A stretch of DNA of 64,000 nt from JAJRPT01 sp964465945 (GCA_964465945.1 CAYXMM010000002.1:124001-188000), one strand, 5' to 3'; shown: positions 46,204 to 55,127, numbered from the stretch's first letter. Program-made: numbers and translations. The notes: a model not told the origin generated them from the letters alone.

Positions 46204-47013
46204 TCAAATTTTATCTAATTCAATTACAATAGGGCAATGGTCACTACCCATTTGTTGATTTTGATGATATGAGTTTTTAACTTTATCTTTTAAATTGTCA
46301 GAGACGCAATGATAGTCAATCCGCCAGCCAACATTATTATCTCTTGCTCTAAACCTTGCACTCCACCATGTATAGTTATCAGCGTCTTTGTTGAACATCC
46401 TAAATGTATCGACAAAACCCATATCAAAAAATTCGTCTAACTTTTCTCTTTCTTCTGGTAAAAAACCAGAAGTGTTTGCATTTTCTTTTGGACGAGCGAG
46501 GTCAATTTCTTTATGAGCTGTATTGTAATCACCACATACTAAGACTTTTCTGCCATCACTTTCTAATTTTTTCAGGTATTTAAATAGTTCGTCGTAAAAT
46601 CTAAGTTTATAATCAACTCTATCACTTCCAGAAGTACCATTTGGAAAATATATATTAAGTAAAGTAAATTCTCCATAGTCGGTTCTTATTAATCGTCCTT
46701 CATTATCAAATTCTTCAACACTAAAATTTTGTTCTGAATTATCGGCTTTAATTTTTGAGAAAGTTGCAACTCCACTGTATCCTTTTTTTCTTCTACAAGA
46801 ATGATAATAGTGGTAATAACCTTCAGGGGCAATTAAGTCTTCTCTAATTTGTTCAATATCAGACTTTGTTTCTTGTAAGCAAATAATATCAGGGTTTTCA
46901 TTATTAATATAATCGAATAATTTATTATCAAAAGTTTTTACTCCAGCAACAAGTGAAGGATTCTGACCTGTGATTGATCTATAACCATTTATATTCCAAG
47001 ATACTATTTTCAT
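46204..47013 (-). CDS. xth: Exodeoxyribonuclease III (AP endonuclease family)
   Basis: A 269-residue metal-dependent DNA repair enzyme that cuts 5' of abasic sites and removes 3' blocking groups. EEP-family motifs: MKIVSWNINGYRS (Asn), IICLQETK (metal Glu), VCGDYNTAH (Asp and Asn), a DNA-binding region SGFLPEEREKLDEFFD, YTWWSARFRARDNNVGWRIDYH (Asp-Tyr), and SDHCPIVIEL (catalytic Asp-His). Normal length for ExoA/Xth. It precedes the CHASE2 genes by 17 bp on the same strand. No functional link to them is evident. Confidence 0.97.
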   Translation of the reverse strand: MKIVSWNINGYRSITGQNPSLVAGVKTFDNKLFDYINNENPDIICLQETKSDIEQIREDLIAPEGYYHYYHSCRRKKGYSGVATFSKIKADNSEQNFSVEEFDNEGRLIRTDYGEFTLLNIYFPNGTSGSDRVDYKLRFYDELFKYLKKLESDGRKVLVCGDYNTAHKEIDLARPKENANTSGFLPEEREKLDEFFDMGFVDTFRMFNKDADNYTWWSARFRARDNNVGWRIDYHCVSDNLKDKVKNSYHQNQQMGSDHCPIVIELDKI

Positions 47014-47148
47014 ATTTTTGTTTAATAATTTTTATAATTCTAAATACGAATTTAATTAAATTTCATATAATATATAGAATTGTGGAAAAGTATTTTAAAT
47101 AAAATTGAAATGAATAAAATAATATGTTTTTTTTTCATTAATATTTTT

Positions 47149-47156
47149 TAATTTTG
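47149..47156 (+). promoter_or_regulatory. Predicted -7 box of the 47186 operon
   Basis: TAATTTTG, 29 nt before the ATG at 47186. A TATG sits near the expected -33 position (one mismatch). Confidence 0.4.
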
Positions 47157-47185
47157 CTAATCGGACACAAATTAAGTAAGTTTTA

Positions 47186-47743
47186 ATGAAATACATTATA
47201 CCACTCATAATCATATTTTGTGCTTCAAGCTATTCACAAACTAATTATTACACTGGATTTGGACTTGGTTACCATCGAGTAAGTAAGCCAAATAATGCTA
47301 TTAATGCAAATTTTCCGAGTTTAAATTTGCATATTGACAATCGCACTAAGTGTAAGCTATGGTATGGCTTGGGGATTAATATGGCAGAAATTGCTCATCA
47401 AAATGAAGCACCACTAAATAGTAAATTTTTTAATTACTATTTTATGTTAGAACCAAATATTAGATACAATTTTATATCTAATAACACATCTACATACAAT
47501 TTTGTTCCTTACATTAAGGCATCTTTACTATTAGGATATATAGATGCAGATGATACTTTTAGTGATCGTTCATTAGGTGGTTCATTTGGATTAGGTATTG
47601 CAAAAGGGTTTAATGCTTTTGGTGAGTGTTTTATGGTTGATTTGAATGCTGCATATTCTGGCTTTAACACTATTTATAGAGCAGATGGTCGCCAGTTCTT
47701 TGAAACTTTTAATTTTAATTTATATTTGAGTATGAAATTATGA
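47186..47743 (+). CDS. Outer-membrane beta-barrel protein
   Basis: A 185-residue protein with a signal peptide (MKYIIPLIIIFCASSYSQ). The remainder reads as an eight-strand barrel with alternating aromatics (YYTGFGLGYHRV; LWYGLGINMAEI; YNFVPYIKASLLLGYI; GGSFGLGIAKGF) and ends in FNLYLSMKL, a typical barrel C-terminal strand. It is the first gene of a three-gene operon. Its stop overlaps the next start by 4 bp. Function is not recognised. Confidence 0.8.
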   Translation: MKYIIPLIIIFCASSYSQTNYYTGFGLGYHRVSKPNNAINANFPSLNLHIDNRTKCKLWYGLGINMAEIAHQNEAPLNSKFFNYYFMLEPNIRYNFISNNTSTYNFVPYIKASLLLGYIDADDTFSDRSLGGSFGLGIAKGFNAFGECFMVDLNAAYSGFNTIYRADGRQFFETFNFNLYLSMKL

Positions 47744-48873
47744 AATACAAATACTTAATATTAATATTGTCATCGCTCTTTGTCATTTCTTGTTCTTCAA
47801 CTAAACAAGTTTATAATGATGATGCCGTTAGAATAAAAATTGATTCAGTTCAAAATTTAGAAAAATTTAATCCTTATATTGAACCAAACACAGGTGTTCA
47901 AAGAAATCCAAGCACACTTAGAGGAAATGTTTTTAACATTACTCGGTTTGTAAATGAAGCAGGTGAGCCAAAAGAGTATGTAACATTCCTTGATTCATTA
48001 GCATTTAAACTTGCAGACCCACAATATGAGTATATTCCTATTGAATTTATTGATTTGCAAGGTCCAAAATTAGGAGTGGGTAGAAATTGGTTTGAGAATT
48101 ATAATAATCCTTTAGATAATGATGTTATTAGAGAAGTAGATACATTAGAGACAGAAGGGAATGGTTGTGGTTGCGGTAAATTAGTTTGCCCAGAATGTAA
48201 TTTAACTTGTGTGTTTCCATGGCAGGAAAGAGCAAACAATCGTTCTGTAATTTTTGGTGAGATTAATGCAGGTATTGCTTCTTATGAATCAAAAAATACT
48301 GTGAGTAATCAAGAGAAAGGATTTGATGTGTTTTTTCAAGAATATTCTGCTGGATATAGATTTGGCGATATTACAAAAGCACATTTTGGATTGGGATTAT
48401 CTTACTTTTCAGGCGTTGATGCTTTTCAAGTTGATGGTAGTTTGCTAACAAGAGATGCCTTAATGTTATATGGTAAATATACTTTTGATGAATGGAATTG
48501 TGTATTTCCTTATGTTTATGGACAAATTGGTGCAGCGATAGATGTTAACTCTCTTTATATGGGAAAACTTGCACTAGCAAATAAAATGAAAGTATGGTTT
48601 AACTATGATTGCGATTGTGATGCTAATTTAAGTGCTGATGCTAAATTAAGACAAAAGCTTGCTTATGAATCGCCAAATGTTGATTTAGACATTCCAATTG
48701 CTCTTGGAATAGGAACAGGGATTGAGTTCCCAGTAATGCAATATTTTGATTTATCTATTGATTTAGGATATAAATATATTAAATCAGGTGAATCAACGAC
48801 ATTATATGACTTTAAAGTGCCAGTGGCTAAGCCGTTGAGTATTTATACTTTAAGAATTGGTATTCATTATTAA
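47740..48873 (+). CDS. Cys-rich barrel-like lipoprotein
   Basis: A 377-residue predicted lipoprotein with lipobox VISC, Cys at residue 18, then SSTKQ. Residues about 143-158 hold a cysteine cluster (GCGCGKLVCPECNLTC), and DCDCD occurs near residue 292. These could bind metal or form disulfides. The second half has beta-barrel-like strands with Gly and aromatic alternation (FGEINAGIASYES; KAHFGLGLSYFSG; VYGQIGAAIDVN), ending IYTLRIGIHY. It overlaps the upstream barrel gene by 4 bp. The next gene starts just past its stop with GGAAGG in between. No family is recognised. Confidence 0.75.
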   Translation: MKYKYLILILSSLFVISCSSTKQVYNDDAVRIKIDSVQNLEKFNPYIEPNTGVQRNPSTLRGNVFNITRFVNEAGEPKEYVTFLDSLAFKLADPQYEYIPIEFIDLQGPKLGVGRNWFENYNNPLDNDVIREVDTLETEGNGCGCGKLVCPECNLTCVFPWQERANNRSVIFGEINAGIASYESKNTVSNQEKGFDVFFQEYSAGYRFGDITKAHFGLGLSYFSGVDAFQVDGSLLTRDALMLYGKYTFDEWNCVFPYVYGQIGAAIDVNSLYMGKLALANKMKVWFNYDCDCDANLSADAKLRQKLAYESPNVDLDIPIALGIGTGIEFPVMQYFDLSIDLGYKYIKSGESTTLYDFKVPVAKPLSIYTLRIGIHY

Positions 48874-48884
48874 TGGAAGGTAAA

Positions 48885-49877
48885 ATGAAAGTAATTATAT
48901 CATATTTATTTTTAGTATTGTTTGTTGTTTCTTGTTGCGATTGTTTGAATGAATCTGAGCCAAGCGAGACAAAACCATATTGTTCGCCACGCGAAGCAAC
49001 GGTAACAGAATTTGACCCATCGATTACTCAAACTGTATTGACTGATGTAAATGGAAATGACTCGATTGTTTATTATCCTGTTGCATCATATTCAATTCAT
49101 GGCTATGAATTTCCAAACTCAAAAGCAAGTGCAGGGAACTTAAAAATTGATAATAATAGATATAAAGCAGAGACAGGTATTAATAGAATTCCAATAGCAA
49201 AAACACCTTTGCCAAATGCTTTATTTAATATTTATCCTTTATATCTTGCAGTGTTAACTCCACTTCCTGAGAATGATGCAATACAAGGTGATTTTATTGT
49301 TGCCGATGTTGATTTGATAACAAATCCTGCTGACCCAGTCGCGAGAATTAGGTTTTGGGGTAAAGTTGGCTTTGTAACAACTGATCCTTTGACTGAAAGT
49401 TCAAGAGATTTCTGTGATTATTATGAGCAATCTTTTGATATAACAAGCTTTTCTGGAACCCAGTATGGCGAAGGAATGACTGATGGTTTCGGAAACCAAA
49501 GATCATTTAATGGCTCAATTACAACAACGACTGCATTGATTGATGCTTCTGGGAATATTTTAGTAGAAGATATTAGCAATCCGACAAATAGATCGGTTGG
49601 TGGTGTTTATATTGGTATGAATGAAATTCAGCTACTTGGCGCTTTATCTAGTTTATTTGGTAGTAGTTTAAATAATTTATTTACAACTCCTGAATATATA
49701 AAAATGATTAACGAAGTAAATTCTACTAAGATAGTTGATGTTGAAGTTCATATTGGTGATTATTTGACTTATATGGCAAGAAATGGACAGAAATTCTTAA
49801 TTCAAGTATTGAATATTGATGAAAGAGACGTAAATGCTGTTAAGAAAAGAGTTAGCTTTATTTTTACAGAAGTTTAA
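48885..49877 (+). CDS. Lipoprotein of unknown function
   Basis: A 330-residue predicted lipoprotein. The frame opens at an ATG at 48873 overlapping the previous stop (TAATG), but the ATG at 48885 has GGAAGG at a usable spacing. Lipobox VVSC is followed at once by CDC, giving several adjacent cysteines near the N-terminus. The body contains beta strands and Gly/Asp-rich turns. A conserved-looking pair of segments is VADVDLITNPADPVARIRFWG and GMTDGFGNQRSFNG. It ends the operon at a strong terminator. Partner and role are unknown. Its lipid anchor and that of the preceding gene suggest a shared envelope complex. Confidence 0.7.
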   Translation: MKVIISYLFLVLFVVSCCDCLNESEPSETKPYCSPREATVTEFDPSITQTVLTDVNGNDSIVYYPVASYSIHGYEFPNSKASAGNLKIDNNRYKAETGINRIPIAKTPLPNALFNIYPLYLAVLTPLPENDAIQGDFIVADVDLITNPADPVARIRFWGKVGFVTTDPLTESSRDFCDYYEQSFDITSFSGTQYGEGMTDGFGNQRSFNGSITTTTALIDASGNILVEDISNPTNRSVGGVYIGMNEIQLLGALSSLFGSSLNNLFTTPEYIKMINEVNSTKIVDVEVHIGDYLTYMARNGQKFLIQVLNIDERDVNAVKKRVSFIFTEV

Positions 49878-49906
49878 GTTTTGTTTTACTTTAAATTACA
49901 ATTTAT

Positions 49907-49933
49907 AAAACCTCACTTTGTGAGGTTTTTTTA
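49907..49933 (+). terminator. Terminator of the 47186-49877 operon
   Basis: Stem AAAACCTCA / TGAGGTTTT with a 5-nt loop and a T run. Confidence 0.9.
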
Positions 49934-50009
49934 TTTAGAGTTTAAAACAAATAAAGAAAAATATATTAAGTTGCATAGTGATGTTTGACAAAAATGAAAG
50001 ATTATTTTT

Positions 50010-51245
50010 ATGGGTTTGTTAGGTAGATATAACAAAACTAGAGAACTTACAATATTAATTTGTGAGCCAATTTCGATTGAAGATGCTAATTTACAATGTA
50101 ATTTTGATGTTTCTCCAACGAAGTGGCAGTTAGCTCATACGACTTGGTATTTTGAAGAGTTTGTATTGAAAAGGTTTATAAATAATTATCGTTATTATAA
50201 TGAAAGTTACTTGAAGCTATTTAATAGCTACTACTTGAATAAAGGTGAAAGGTTTGATAAGAATTTTAGGTATTTAATCTCAAGACCGAATTATAATGAA
50301 GTTATGGAGTATAGAAAAGTAGTTGACGAAAGAGTAAATAAGTTGTTTGTTGAATTGAATAGCGAAGAAGCTAACTACTTGCTGAGTTTGGGGATTGAAC
50401 ACGAGATGCAACATCAAGAACTTATATTGATGGATATAAAATTGAATTTATTTCGTAATCCTAATATCGTTTTTTACAATGAAATGATTAGTAAAAAGTC
50501 TATTAAAAGAGATATGAATTTTTTAAATATCGAAGAAGGAATATATGAGTTTGGAAAAGATTATTCATTAGGTGATGATTTTGTTTTTGATAATGAAACA
50601 CCGAAACATAAGAGATTTATTGAAGGTTTTCAAATAGCAGACCGAGTTGTTACCAATGGGGAATTTTTAGAGTTTATTAATTCAGGTGGCTATGATGATT
50701 TTAATTTATGGCATTCAGATGGTTGGGATTTTATAAAAGAAAATAATGTAAAAAGCCCATTATATTGGGTTAAGCGAGATGATGTATTTTATGAATATAC
50801 ATTGCATAACTTGAATGAAATTGATTTAGATGCACCTGTGAAGCATATTTCATATTACGAAGCTTGGGCTTTTTCCAAGTGGTATGGTGTAAGATTGGCA
50901 ACAGAGTTTGAATTAGAATTAGTAGATTCTAAAAATAATGATAGTAAAAACATACAAGGATTAGCTGATACTAAGAGATATTTAGAACCAATAATAAGTA
51001 ATAACTATGATTTTTTAGGTGGAGTTTGGGAATGGGCTGAGTCTGCATATTTACCATATCCGAGATATAGTCAAGCGGAAGGTGCGTTAGGTGAGTATAA
51101 TGGTAAGTTTATGATTAATAAGATGGTACTTAGAGGTGCTTGTGCTTATACTCCATTGGAGCAATGTAGATTGACTTATAGAAATTTCTTTACTCCTGAT
51201 AAAAGGTGGCTTTTGTCCGGAATTAGATTAGCGAAAGGAAATTAG
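50010..51245 (+). CDS. egtB: Ergothioneine biosynthesis sulfoxide synthase
   Basis: A 411-residue non-haem iron enzyme that joins N-alpha-trimethylhistidine to a thiol donor (cysteine or gamma-glutamylcysteine) with oxygen, forming the sulfoxide intermediate of ergothioneine. The N-terminal DinB-like helical domain (about 10-150) carries the predicted iron ligands His43 (WQLAHTTWYFEEF), His131 and His135 (EHEMQHQE). The C-terminal FGE/sulfatase-modifying-like domain (about 165-411) has PVKHISYYEAWAFSKW, GGVWEWAESAYLPYPRY, RGACAYTPLEQCRLTYRNFF and WLLSGIRLAKG. egtD follows directly. The choice of thiol donor is not readable from sequence. No egtA, egtC or egtE is in the window. Confidence 0.93.
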   Translation: MGLLGRYNKTRELTILICEPISIEDANLQCNFDVSPTKWQLAHTTWYFEEFVLKRFINNYRYYNESYLKLFNSYYLNKGERFDKNFRYLISRPNYNEVMEYRKVVDERVNKLFVELNSEEANYLLSLGIEHEMQHQELILMDIKLNLFRNPNIVFYNEMISKKSIKRDMNFLNIEEGIYEFGKDYSLGDDFVFDNETPKHKRFIEGFQIADRVVTNGEFLEFINSGGYDDFNLWHSDGWDFIKENNVKSPLYWVKRDDVFYEYTLHNLNEIDLDAPVKHISYYEAWAFSKWYGVRLATEFELELVDSKNNDSKNIQGLADTKRYLEPIISNNYDFLGGVWEWAESAYLPYPRYSQAEGALGEYNGKFMINKMVLRGACAYTPLEQCRLTYRNFFTPDKRWLLSGIRLAKGN

Positions 51246-51251
51246 TGTATT

Positions 51252-52196
51252 TTGAATCTTGAATTTGCAGAACATATTAGATTAGGACTTAGTTCAAAGA
51301 ATAAGTTTTTATCATCTAAGTATTTTTATGATGATGAAGGTAGTAATTTATTTAATTTAATTACAAAGCTACCTGAATATTATTTAACAAAATGTGAATA
51401 TGAAATTCTTGATAATTCAAAGAAAAATATATTAAAAAGGTTAAATTTAAACGATAATTATTTTAGTTTGATTGAATTAGGTGCTGGTGATGGGCAGAAA
51501 ACTAAATTACTATTAGAGTATTTTTGTAATGAGAAGTTAAATTTTAAATATTTTCCAATTGACATTTCAAAAGATGCTTTTGCATTATTAGATGAGAATA
51601 TTAGCTATATGAAAGATAGATTGAATGTTGAGTATTTGGAAGGCGATTATTTTAAGATATTGAGAAATTATGACTTTGGTAATGGTAAAAAGCTTGTATT
51701 ATTTTTGGGTTCAAATATTGGGAATTTTGAAATTGAGAATGGAATCAATTTTTTGAAATTAATATCTATAAATATAAACCAAGGAGATTTTGTGCTTGTG
51801 GGGTTTGATTTAAAGAAAGACCCGAAATTAATTTTAGATGCCTACAATGATAATGCAGGAATTACTAAGCAATTTAACCTAAATTTGTTAAAAAGGATTA
51901 ATTCAGAATTTAATGCTGATTTTGATTTGAATAATTTTTCGCATTATCCGTCTTATAATCCTGAAACTATGGAGTGTAGAAGTTATTTAGTTTCAATGAA
52001 AGAGCAGAAAGTGATTATAAAAGACTTGGATTTGAAGGTTAAGTTTGAATATGCCGAAATAATTAATACTGAATTATCGCAAAAGTATGATTTGGGATTG
52101 ATTGAAAGAATGGGAAATGAAGCAGGATTCATTGTGAATAATATGTACTTTGATTGCAAAAAGTATTTTGTGGACGTACTTTTTGAAAAAAAATAA
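51252..52196 (+). CDS. egtD: L-histidine N-alpha-methyltransferase
   Basis: A 314-residue SAM-dependent enzyme that trimethylates histidine to hercynine, the first step of ergothioneine synthesis. It starts at a TTG 6 bp after the egtB stop. AAAGGA lies about 11 nt upstream, inside the egtB end. Motifs: LSSKYFYDDEGSNLF, LPEYYLTKCEYEIL, the SAM-binding LIELGAGDGQKT, PIDISKDAF, and LFLGSNIGNFE. The C-terminal part contains ECRSYLVS and the closing FVDVLF strand. With egtB it forms a minimal ergothioneine pair. The beta-lyase step must be supplied elsewhere. Confidence 0.93.
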   Translation: MNLEFAEHIRLGLSSKNKFLSSKYFYDDEGSNLFNLITKLPEYYLTKCEYEILDNSKKNILKRLNLNDNYFSLIELGAGDGQKTKLLLEYFCNEKLNFKYFPIDISKDAFALLDENISYMKDRLNVEYLEGDYFKILRNYDFGNGKKLVLFLGSNIGNFEIENGINFLKLISININQGDFVLVGFDLKKDPKLILDAYNDNAGITKQFNLNLLKRINSEFNADFDLNNFSHYPSYNPETMECRSYLVSMKEQKVIIKDLDLKVKFEYAEIINTELSQKYDLGLIERMGNEAGFIVNNMYFDCKKYFVDVLFEKK

Positions 52197-52268
52197 TAGA
52201 ATTGTGAGTAGTTGTTTTTATAATTAAATTTTTATTTTTATTTTGCTAAAAAATTATTGCGAATTTAT

Positions 52269-52715
52269 ATGAAATTAAAATTACAAAATGTAGATTTAGA
52301 TGTAATATCAAAAACGTTAGGAGTTGAGATAGAGAAATCTGAGGGTGCTTATAATTGGAAGCAAACTAATGAAAAGAGTGGTCAATCATTATTTGTATCA
52401 ATATATAATGATGCACCAGTGAGCGAAGATGGAGATGGAGTTTTAGTTTCTGTACAAAGTAATCATGGTTATTTTGAATTGCATGATTGCACTTCGTATA
52501 TTGATTTTGAAAATTCAGAGATTATATTTTTACAATCAACAAATGAGCGGCTAACTACATTGGTGATAGGAAGAAATTGTTCATGTAATATGTATGCTAA
52601 TATTAGTAAACATTTGTTTGAAAAAGATATAGCAGAACTTGATAATTCGGTGATTATGTCGTTTATGCAATTATCTATTACAGAGGGTTTGGTGCTGGAT
52701 AGCTATGATGAATGA
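52269..52715 (+). CDS. Hypothetical protein upstream of ybeY
   Basis: A 148-residue soluble protein with no signal peptide or membrane helix. The frame opens at TTG 52257. The ATG at 52269 (MKLKLQNVDLDVI) is preferred. It has an alternating beta/alpha pattern with an NCSCN cysteine pair near residue 103 and an acidic tail (SYDE). I do not recognise a family. It overlaps ybeY by 11 bp, so it is co-translated with it. A TATTTTGC promoter-like string lies about 25 bp upstream. Confidence 0.65.
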   Translation: MKLKLQNVDLDVISKTLGVEIEKSEGAYNWKQTNEKSGQSLFVSIYNDAPVSEDGDGVLVSVQSNHGYFELHDCTSYIDFENSEIIFLQSTNERLTTLVIGRNCSCNMYANISKHLFEKDIAELDNSVIMSFMQLSITEGLVLDSYDE

Positions 52716-53127
52716 TAAGTATAAAATAAAAGCGTATAATTCAAGTAATCATAAATATCTACCGATAAAGAAGACTATAAAACATGTTGAAAATGTGCTT
52801 ATTGGTGAAAATTCTCATAGTTCATTTATAAGTGTCATTTTTGTTGATAAAGAAGAGATTTTACGGCTTAATGTTGAGTACTTGAATCATCATTATTACA
52901 CTGATGTGATTACATTTTCGTTAAATGATGATGATAGATTTATAGATGCAGAAATTTATATTTGTGTTGATGTTGCCGAAGAGCAAGCAAGTGAATATAA
53001 AGTTTCTTTATCAAACGAATTGTTAAGATTAGCAGTGCACGGAACTCTTCACTTATGTGGTTATAAAGATAAAAGTGAAGAAGAACAAAAGTTGATGCGT
53101 CAACTTGAAGATAAATATTTGGGGTAA
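52705..53127 (+). CDS. ybeY: Endoribonuclease YbeY, rRNA maturation factor
   Basis: A 140-residue metal-dependent RNase acting in 16S rRNA 3'-end maturation and ribosome quality control. The start is one of two adjacent ATGs (52705/52708). Family features: LN.EYL.H.Y.TDVITFS, EIYICVDVAEEQA, and the metal site HGTLHLCGYKD. The site's third ligand position is Asp instead of the His seen in E. coli (HGxLHLxGYDH), a variant known in this branch. It is flanked by an overlapping hypothetical gene and followed 4 bp later by smg. Confidence 0.93.
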   Translation: MMNDKYKIKAYNSSNHKYLPIKKTIKHVENVLIGENSHSSFISVIFVDKEEILRLNVEYLNHHYYTDVITFSLNDDDRFIDAEIYICVDVAEEQASEYKVSLSNELLRLAVHGTLHLCGYKDKSEEEQKLMRQLEDKYLG

Positions 53128-53131
53128 CAGA

Positions 53132-53587
53132 ATGTACGAAAGAATAGTTGAAATAATAACGTTTGTATTGTCAGAACTAAAGCAAAATAAGAAGTTAAGC
53201 GAAATTGATTTGAATGTTTTGCAGGATAGGGGTTATTCAAGTTCAGAAATTTCAACTGCTTTTTCTTGGTTGGTAGATAAACTAGAATTTGGATTTCCAT
53301 CTCAGCCATTAGAAATAACAGATGTAAATTCTTTTAGAATATTACATGACGCCGAAAAAGAGTTATTTACTGAATCTGCATGGGGGGAATTAATACAAAT
53401 GCAGATGTTGGGTTTAGTTAGTGCAGAGCAAATTGAATTAATTATTGAGCGTGCTTTATTAAGTGGTATTTTCAAAATTGATGCAATTTATTTAAAAAAT
53501 ATGGTAGCATCGTTTATGTTTAATGCCACAAAATCAGTAGCATCTGGAAGTAGAGTTTTGCTTAGTGGTAACGATTCGATTAATTAA
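53132..53587 (+). CDS. smg: Smg/DUF494-family protein
   Basis: A 151-residue helical protein of the Smg (DUF494) family: MYERIVEIITFVLSELKQN, the LSEIDLNVLQDRGYSSSEISTAFSW motif, and a C-terminal LLSG segment. Function is unsettled. In other bacteria the gene often sits beside smf/dprA or topoisomerase genes. Here it follows ybeY by 4 bp. The ATG at 53132 is preferred over the in-frame 53105 start, which would overlap ybeY and add a non-family extension. A terminator hairpin follows, also lying in the fumC leader. Confidence 0.9.
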   Translation: MYERIVEIITFVLSELKQNKKLSEIDLNVLQDRGYSSSEISTAFSWLVDKLEFGFPSQPLEITDVNSFRILHDAEKELFTESAWGELIQMQMLGLVSAEQIELIIERALLSGIFKIDAIYLKNMVASFMFNATKSVASGSRVLLSGNDSIN

Positions 53588-53592
53588 TTACG

Positions 53593-53600
53593 TAATTTTG
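53593..53600 (+). promoter_or_regulatory. Possible fumC -7 promoter box
   Basis: TAATTTTG between smg and fumC. It lies upstream of a terminator hairpin, which would place that hairpin inside the fumC leader. No -33 TTTG is seen at proper spacing, so the assignment is tentative. Confidence 0.3.
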
Positions 53601-53609
53601 TGTATCAAA

Positions 53610-53639
53610 ATAAACTTCTTTTTATAAGAAGTTTTTTTT
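53610..53639 (+). terminator. Terminator or attenuator hairpin before fumC
   Basis: Stem AAACTTCTT / AAGAAGTTT with a 5-nt loop and a T8 run, ending just before the ATG at 53640. It either ends the ybeY-smg transcript or attenuates a fumC transcript starting at about 53600. Confidence 0.85.
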
Positions 53640-53669
53640 ATGTTAAAACAATTTGGAGGTCTTTTAAAA

Positions 53670-55064
53670 ATGAGTCATAGAATAGAAGTAGATTCAATGG
53701 GAAAAATTGAAGTTCCTAACGAGGTATATTGGGGAGCACAATCAGCAAGGTCATTAATAAATTTTGAGATTGGTATTGAAAAAATGCCAAGAGAATTAAT
53801 AAGAGCTTTAGGGATTTTAAAAAAAGCAGCAGCATTTACAAATAATCAATTAGGTAAATTATCGGACTCGCAATATAAGTTAATCGAGCAAGCGGCTGAT
53901 GAGGTAATTTCAGGTAAATTAGACGCTCATTTTCCTTTGTCAATTTGGCAGACTGGCTCTGGCACTCAAACAAACATGAACACAAATGAGGTGATTTCAA
54001 ATAGAGCGATTGAAATTGCTGGTGGTGAAATGGGAAGCAAAAAACCAATCCACCCAAATGATGATGTAAATAAATCTCAATCTTCAAATGATACTTTTCC
54101 AACGGCAATGCATATTGCTGCAGCTGAACAATTGAATAATTATTTGTTACCAAGTATCGCAATTTTAAGAACTACATTAGCTAAAAAAGCGGAAGAATTT
54201 AAGAATGATATTAAGTCGGGCAGAACTCATTTAATGGACGCTGTTCCTATAACATTAGGACAAGAAATCTCTGCTTATGTTCAACAATTAGATAATGCAA
54301 TTCAAAGGGTAAATCTTACTTTACCTGGTTTATATGAATTAGCATTAGGAGGTACAGCAGTTGGAACTGGACTTAATACCCATCCTGAGTTTGCAGATAA
54401 AGCAGCAGTTAAAATTGCAGAACTAACAGGATTACCTTTCGTGTCTGCTCCTAATAAATTTGAAGCTCTTGCCGCTCACGATGCTATTGTTTTTGCTCAT
54501 GGAGCATTAAAAACTCTTGCTGCTTCATTAATGAAAATTGCAAATGATATAAGATGGATGGCGTCTGGACCTAGATGTGGATTAGGTGAAATTACTATTC
54601 CTGAAAATGAGCCAGGGAGCTCAATTATGCCTGGAAAAGTAAACCCAACACAATCAGAAGCAATGACTATGGTATGTGCACAAGTGATTGGAAATGATGC
54701 TACTATCAACTTTGCAGGTACACAAGGTAATTTTGAACTTAATGTATTTAAACCAGTTATGATTTATAATTTCTTGCAATCAGTTAGATTACTTGCTGAT
54801 TCGATGAGAATGTTTAATGAGCATTGTGCGGTGGGTATTGAGCCAATTAGAGAGAAATTAAATCATTATATGAATGATTCTTTAATGCTTGTAACTGCTC
54901 TTAATCCTCATATTGGATATGATAATGCTGCAAAAATTGCTAAACATGCTCATAAAACGGGTGGAACATTGAAACAAGCAGCTATTGAATTGAATATTTT
55001 ATCAGCCGAAGATTTTGATAAATTAGTTAATCCTGCTGATATGTTAGGACCTAATGTAGGTTAG
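53670..55064 (+). CDS. fumC: Fumarate hydratase, class II
   Basis: A 464-residue enzyme that interconverts fumarate and L-malate in the citric acid cycle. The start is ATG 53670, because GGAGG lies 11 nt before it (53654-53658). An in-frame ATG at 53640 directly follows a terminator T run and has no such site. Motifs: WGAQSARSLINFEIG, TGSGTQTNMNTNEVISNRA, SSNDTFPTAMHIA, SGRTHLMDAVP, and the fumarase/aspartase signature GSSIMPGKVNPTQ near residue 316. Normal length for class II. A strong terminator follows. Confidence 0.97.
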   Translation: MSHRIEVDSMGKIEVPNEVYWGAQSARSLINFEIGIEKMPRELIRALGILKKAAAFTNNQLGKLSDSQYKLIEQAADEVISGKLDAHFPLSIWQTGSGTQTNMNTNEVISNRAIEIAGGEMGSKKPIHPNDDVNKSQSSNDTFPTAMHIAAAEQLNNYLLPSIAILRTTLAKKAEEFKNDIKSGRTHLMDAVPITLGQEISAYVQQLDNAIQRVNLTLPGLYELALGGTAVGTGLNTHPEFADKAAVKIAELTGLPFVSAPNKFEALAAHDAIVFAHGALKTLAASLMKIANDIRWMASGPRCGLGEITIPENEPGSSIMPGKVNPTQSEAMTMVCAQVIGNDATINFAGTQGNFELNVFKPVMIYNFLQSVRLLADSMRMFNEHCAVGIEPIREKLNHYMNDSLMLVTALNPHIGYDNAAKIAKHAHKTGGTLKQAAIELNILSAEDFDKLVNPADMLGPNVG

Positions 55065-55094
55065 TTTTTTTTAGTAAAATGAATCGATTTTTAC

Positions 55095-55127
55095 GAAAGA
55101 GCCGAAATTAATATTTTGGCTCTTTTC
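55095..55127 (+). terminator. fumC terminator
   Basis: Stem AAAGAGCC / GGCTCTTT with AAA/TTT continuation, followed by T-rich sequence. Confidence 0.85.
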
